NCBI GenBank assembly: GCA_937625935.1 | Contig: OW569365.1 | Span: 62,001 to 126,000, forward strand | Direction: 5' to 3' | Length of the DNA stretch: 64,000 nucleotides | DNA from: Tetramitus jugosus | Taxonomy: Eukaryota > Heterolobosea > Eutetramitea > Acrasida > Vahlkampfiidae | In this document: piece after piece, positions 60,542 to 64,000 of the stretch | How the letters are laid out: the number at the start of each line of letters is the position of its first letter | How positions within the stretch are numbered: position 1 is the first letter of the stretch | Made by a program: the position numbers and the translations under genes | The notes under the pieces: model-generated | Seen by the model: only the letters and a program-made list of their open reading frames with translations | Database searches by the model: none | Told to the model about the DNA's origin: nothing

Positions 60542-61610
60542 ATGAGCCAACAACAAGAGAACAATAGCTCCAAGGAGCAAGTGTCCCCGACAAGAACCAA
60601 AACGACAACATCAAAACTAGCTAGTTCATCCAAAGTGTTTTCATGCGAAATTCAACCTGAAAGCTTTCAGTTCAATAATCAGACGACAAAAGATGTGCTC
60701 ATCATTTTCAATCCCTATCCATTTGCTGTATCATATGAAATATTGTCTCAGAATCCAGAGTTTTACAGGTTTCATAACAAGGGATCAATTGAACCGAGAA
60801 AAAATGTCAATGTGTAAGTGTGTTCGTGTTCTCTCTCTCATGCGTTTGTTCTGTTTTTTGTCAAATTTTATTTTTTGTTGACATTTTTGTGCTTGTTGTG
60901 TTGTTTCATATGATTATAGACCAATATTATTGAAAGCTCAGAGTGTTTTGGACAGAGCTAAGCAAGAGCAGCAACTTAATAAAGAAGAAGGGGATCAATC
61001 TGGTGGTGGTCTCAAGGATCAAATGATGGTCAAGCTCAAAGCTACGGTCAAAACGCCTAGCAAACAAGAACAGAGCGTTTCATTCAAGAAAATTCTACCT
61101 GTAACAATTACGTATCTGAGTGATGCACCAGAGCCGAATCAAAACTCGTTCATGAGCTCGTCTGCAGTATTCACTACAGCTCCGTCGGCATCATCTGCTT
61201 CGACGACTACGACGAAGCCAACAACCCCTCTCGTCGGGATATTGAAGAAGCGAGAAAACGTCGTGGTGGATGAGAGTGTCACGGCTACGGCAACAGTAGC
61301 TCAGAGCAAGGAACAAGAAAGTGTGGAGCAAGAGGAGGAAGAGGAAGAAGAAGAGGAACAGCACCGATGGCAAGGTGTCATGAACTACGTGTCGATTCTT
61401 GTTGGTGCTGCGCTGGTTCTCCTAGTCAGTCTCTCACAGGACGCGGTGGTTGCACCTACCAAGTCTCTATTTGCATCATTCTTTATTGGAATGTTTGCCA
61501 TGTACATTCAAATGACCATCCAGAGAGAAAGAGAGTCGCGCAGCAGCAATACAACGACACCAGTTGTCACAATCAACTCTCGGAGAAAATCGCGCGCCAA
61601 AGCGGAATAA
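60542..61610 (+). CDS. MSP-domain (VAP/MOSPD-like) membrane protein
   Basis: Exons are 60542-60813 and 60920-61610, giving 320 residues; the 106 bp intron starts GTAAGT and ends TATAG and splits a Val codon. Residues 30-110 form an MSP domain: VFSCEIQPESFQFNNQTTKDVLIIFNPYPFAVSYEIL, then YRFHNKGSIEPRKNVNV and PILLKAQ. The NPYPFAVSYEIL wording is closer to MOSPD1/3 than to VAPs. A disordered middle with Ser/Thr and a Glu run (EEEEEEEEE, about 245) follows. Two C-terminal membrane helices (about 258-275 and 283-302) end in a basic tail (RRKSRAKAE). MSP proteins tether ER to other organelles by binding FFAT-type peptides. Identification is good; paralogue is less sure. Confidence 0.85.
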
Positions 61611-61804
61611 ATTTAAATTTTTTATCGTTAGGATCCTTTGGCGCCAAAGAATACTCAAGTCCGTAACGATCTCATGAAATCTCTCTCTCGAAAGAAAGAG
61701 ATTGAACATCTGCCACAACAAAAGAATATATAACACACGAGTGAGCGAGTGACTTGTGTGAACAACATTGACAACAACAACCATTTGAATGGATTACTAT
61801 CAAA

Positions 61805-63482
61805 ATGAATGAACAAGACGACCTGTTGTTAAATGATTTTATGGATTGTGGCACAGTAGTGCCATTGCCTCCATCACCTCACATGAATTCACCTGCCTTC
61901 ATGAGGGCAAGACTACAGAGAAAGTCAATGAGACTTATGGAAAGACAATCGATCAGTGAAGCGAGCATGAACAAGGACTTTCTTTTGTCTCCACCAAAGA
62001 GTCCTTGTTTTCAACCAAAGAGTGGTGGAACGAGTCTGTATTCGACACCACCACGAAGAATTAGTTCAAAGTTTTCTCTGGGCAGAAGAAGCAGCGTAAG
62101 TTTTGCAAGGCACAATGACAATATCGATGTGCTCTCACAAACTGTCTTGTTGCCAACTGATTCACCGTATGTTTCCTTTTATTTGACGTGATTTTTTTTG
62201 TTTTGTTAGATGAACATATCTTACAATTTGTTTTAGATATCTTGAAGCATTGCCATCACCCGATGTGAAAAGACAATTGTTTACGGGAATTACGCCTGCA
62301 AAGAGGTCTTTGGGCAGAGATGTATTAATGATGGCATCCCCCTGTACCAATCTGTCTGAAGACTTGATGCTGTTCTTGCAAGTGAAAGATGAAGAATTGC
62401 ATGAGAATGACGAGAGTCCAAATGTTGCACCATCCAAGTCCAGAAGGTCATCTGTAAGTAAATTCTGTGCTCCATCTGATGCACAACAGCAAGAAATTGA
62501 CCAAGAGGAAGAGGAAGAAGATGAGTCGTATCGACATGTACTGTTCCCTATTACTCCCATTATCAAGAACAAGAGGAAGAATGTAGACACGAGTGGTTAT
62601 GATTCTGATGATGTGGTATTGAAGAGCCCAATGAGAACGATCAGAACACCATTGTCGTCCATGGTCAATGCTATACCTCAAACTGAAACTACGAATACTT
62701 CAAGCACATTCTCAACTCTGGACCTCATGAGACAGAAGAAGAAGGCTGCACAACTGTTGAAGCAACAACAATCTGTTCAGGCTGTAAATGTGGAAGTCCA
62801 AAAGATCTTGGACAAGGCAAGACAAACTACGGAGAATAAGAAGAAGGTGGTTGACGAGAGGAAACGGAAAAGAGAAGAAGAGATGAGTGCAACGCGCGAC
62901 AACAAGAAACCTCGAGTCGGATTGCTTCCTGCGACCAAGTTGACCACAACTACGACCTCGAGGATCATGTCATCTGGATATGGTCGCTCATCCTCCACTG
63001 CTTCCATCACCTCTCAGTTAAGTGTTCCTTCACCAGCCAAGAACACACCATCCAAAATTCCAAGATTCAATCCATCGAACAATGTAAATAGATCCATGGT
63101 GAATGCAACAAGCAGAGTGATAGCAAGCACAAACAGCGCTATACGGAAAACGCCATCAAAAACAACAAGCAGGAATGGAGTTAGCACAACTCCTCGCAAA
63201 GTTGCAAGCAGCTCTCCTCGGCCGTTTAATCTGTCAGATGCTGAAGATATACATTCAATGAACTTGCCAACAGCACCAACAAGTATTGCCAGCAGATTTG
63301 GTTTCCGATCTAACCTGATGACAAACACATCATCCATTTCAGCTCTCACTGCTCAGAATAGGATTCAAGCAAGAGCGGGCTTGAAATCAATTGCTCAGGT
63401 GCCCTCAGGCCTACACAGCTCTAAAGTATTGAATGCAGCAAAGACAAGAAGGGACTCCCGTCTCTTTGCTCATCAAAACTGA
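61805..63482 (+). CDS. SP/TP-rich disordered protein
   Basis: Exons are 61805-62166 and 62237-63482, giving 535 residues; the 70 bp intron starts GTATGT and ends TTTTAG and splits a Pro codon. The protein is rich in Ser/Thr-Pro sites: LPPSPH, LLSPPKSP, YSTPPRR, LPSPDVK, SPMRTIRTP, VPSPAKNTPSKIPRF, TTPRKVASSSPRP. A helical charged segment (LMRQKKKAAQLLKQQQS ... RQTTENKKKVVDERKRKREEE) at about 285-345 could be a short coiled coil and includes an NLS-like RKRKREE. Repeated basic/Ser motifs (SSKFSLGRRSSVSFA) resemble sites for cell-cycle kinases. I infer a nuclear or microtubule-linked cell-cycle target, but no family is recognised. Confidence 0.78.
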
Positions 63483-63602
63483 GCACACAGAGCATACCAA
63501 TAGAGATATCATAATAGAGAATCTCCTTTTTGTATCCTTTACATAGAATACGATATTATTTATTGATTTAGCATGCGTTTTCCGTTTACTTTTTTTGAAA
63601 TC

Positions 63603-64000
63603 CTAATCATCCAGTGACCGCGTAGCATTCGCAGCTGTCAACTTCAAATCTTGGTGAATATAATCGAGAATCAAGTCTGCGGCCATTGACACAAACGCAG
63701 GCATATCATTTCTCTCATCAGAATTAAACTTTTGAAGCACAAATGAGTGGAAATTTGGAGTAAATTGCTCTCTTGGTGCAATACCCATTCGCAATCGATG
63801 ATACTTGTCCGTTCCTAGTTTCTTCTCAATATCCTTCAATCCATTGTGACCACCATCACCTCCCTTGTACCTCAGCTTCATTGTTCCATACATGCAATGA
63901 ACATCATCCGCAATTACCAAAACACGATTATTCTTGTTCATTTGATTCGTTTTCATGCCATAAGTGTCCATGTACTGCCTCACTGGCTGACCACTCAAAT
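63603..64000 (-). CDS. PTH1: Peptidyl-tRNA hydrolase, bacterial Pth type (N-terminus outside window)
   Basis: Pth releases peptides from dropped-off peptidyl-tRNA. The minus-strand frame is open at the right edge, so about the first 60-70 residues, including the catalytic His, are missing. Remaining motifs are SGQPVRQYMD (family: N..SG..V), NNRVLVIADDVHCMYGTMKLRYKGGDGGHNGLKDI, with the DD and GGHNGL residues that bind and position the peptidyl-tRNA, LGTDKYHRLRMGIAP and FVLQKFNSDER. The C-terminus ends at TAG-type stop 63603. As this is the bacterial class of enzyme in a eukaryote, mitochondrial location is likely, but its targeting region is out of view. Confidence 0.92.
   Translation of the reverse strand, partial: LSGQPVRQYMDTYGMKTNQMNKNNRVLVIADDVHCMYGTMKLRYKGGDGGHNGLKDIEKKLGTDKYHRLRMGIAPREQFTPNFHSFVLQKFNSDERNDMPAFVSMAADLILDYIHQDLKLTAANATRSLDD

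Overview
The window looks like a gene-dense stretch of nuclear DNA from a heterolobosean amoeboflagellate, most probably a Naegleria species. The reasons are an AT-rich sequence with the standard code, about 41 mostly intronless genes packed on both strands, a few short GT..AG introns (66-412 bp, donors mostly GTATGT or GTAAGT), A/C-rich leaders just before start codons, and long CAA/AAC/AAT runs encoding Gln/Asn tracts. The gene set is also eukaryotic and amoeboflagellate in flavour: retromer, COPI, Sec61, a flagellar CCDC113-type protein and a Physarum-type actin-fragmin kinase. I cannot name the species.

1-12.8 kb: the end of a divergent carrier-like gene, coatomer zeta (COPZ), an orphan, a phytochelatin synthase with unusual features, a low-complexity propeller-like protein, a compact RBR ubiquitin ligase ending in a CaaX box, F-actin capping protein alpha, an SLC38/AAAP amino-acid transporter and RNase H2 subunit C. 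12.9-27 kb: a disordered orphan, a phage T4 Rnl1-type RNA ligase, a heptad-repeat coiled-coil protein, a TspO-like membrane protein, VPS35, an LC8-like protein, a class II histone deacetylase-type enzyme and two low-complexity proteins.

27-45 kb: an Asn/Gln-rich protein, a 1.7 kb gene-poor gap, a secreted orphan, an armadillo-like protein, CCDC113/CFAP263, SEC61G, UBA2 (SUMO E1), a Rab18-like GTPase, a PB1-like protein, the spliceosomal DEAH helicase DHX16/Prp2, an RCC1-repeat protein and an F-box protein. 45-64 kb: a broken receptor-like TKL kinase gene, a giant Asn/Gln/Ser-rich protein, a delta-type phospholipase C, an orphan with nuclear signals, an actin-fragmin kinase homologue, an F-box protein with C-terminal hydrophobic segments, a MOSPD-like MSP-domain protein, an SP/TP-rich protein and a partial peptidyl-tRNA hydrolase.

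There is no operon logic. Genes are arranged as divergent pairs sharing 130-260 bp and convergent pairs as close as 36-54 bp. Several gene products belong to shared cell systems: COPZ, VPS35, Rab18, SEC61G and the MSP-domain protein (membrane traffic and ER); CapZ alpha, actin-fragmin kinase and PLC (actin and phosphoinositide signalling); UBA2, RBR and F-box proteins (ubiquitin/SUMO); DHX16, RNase H2C and Rnl1-like ligase (RNA). The best candidates for something undescribed are the CaaX-tailed RBR ligase, the phage-type RNA ligase and the remodelled phytochelatin synthase. Exon boundaries given here were deduced by hand from reading frame, GT/AG sites and family homology.
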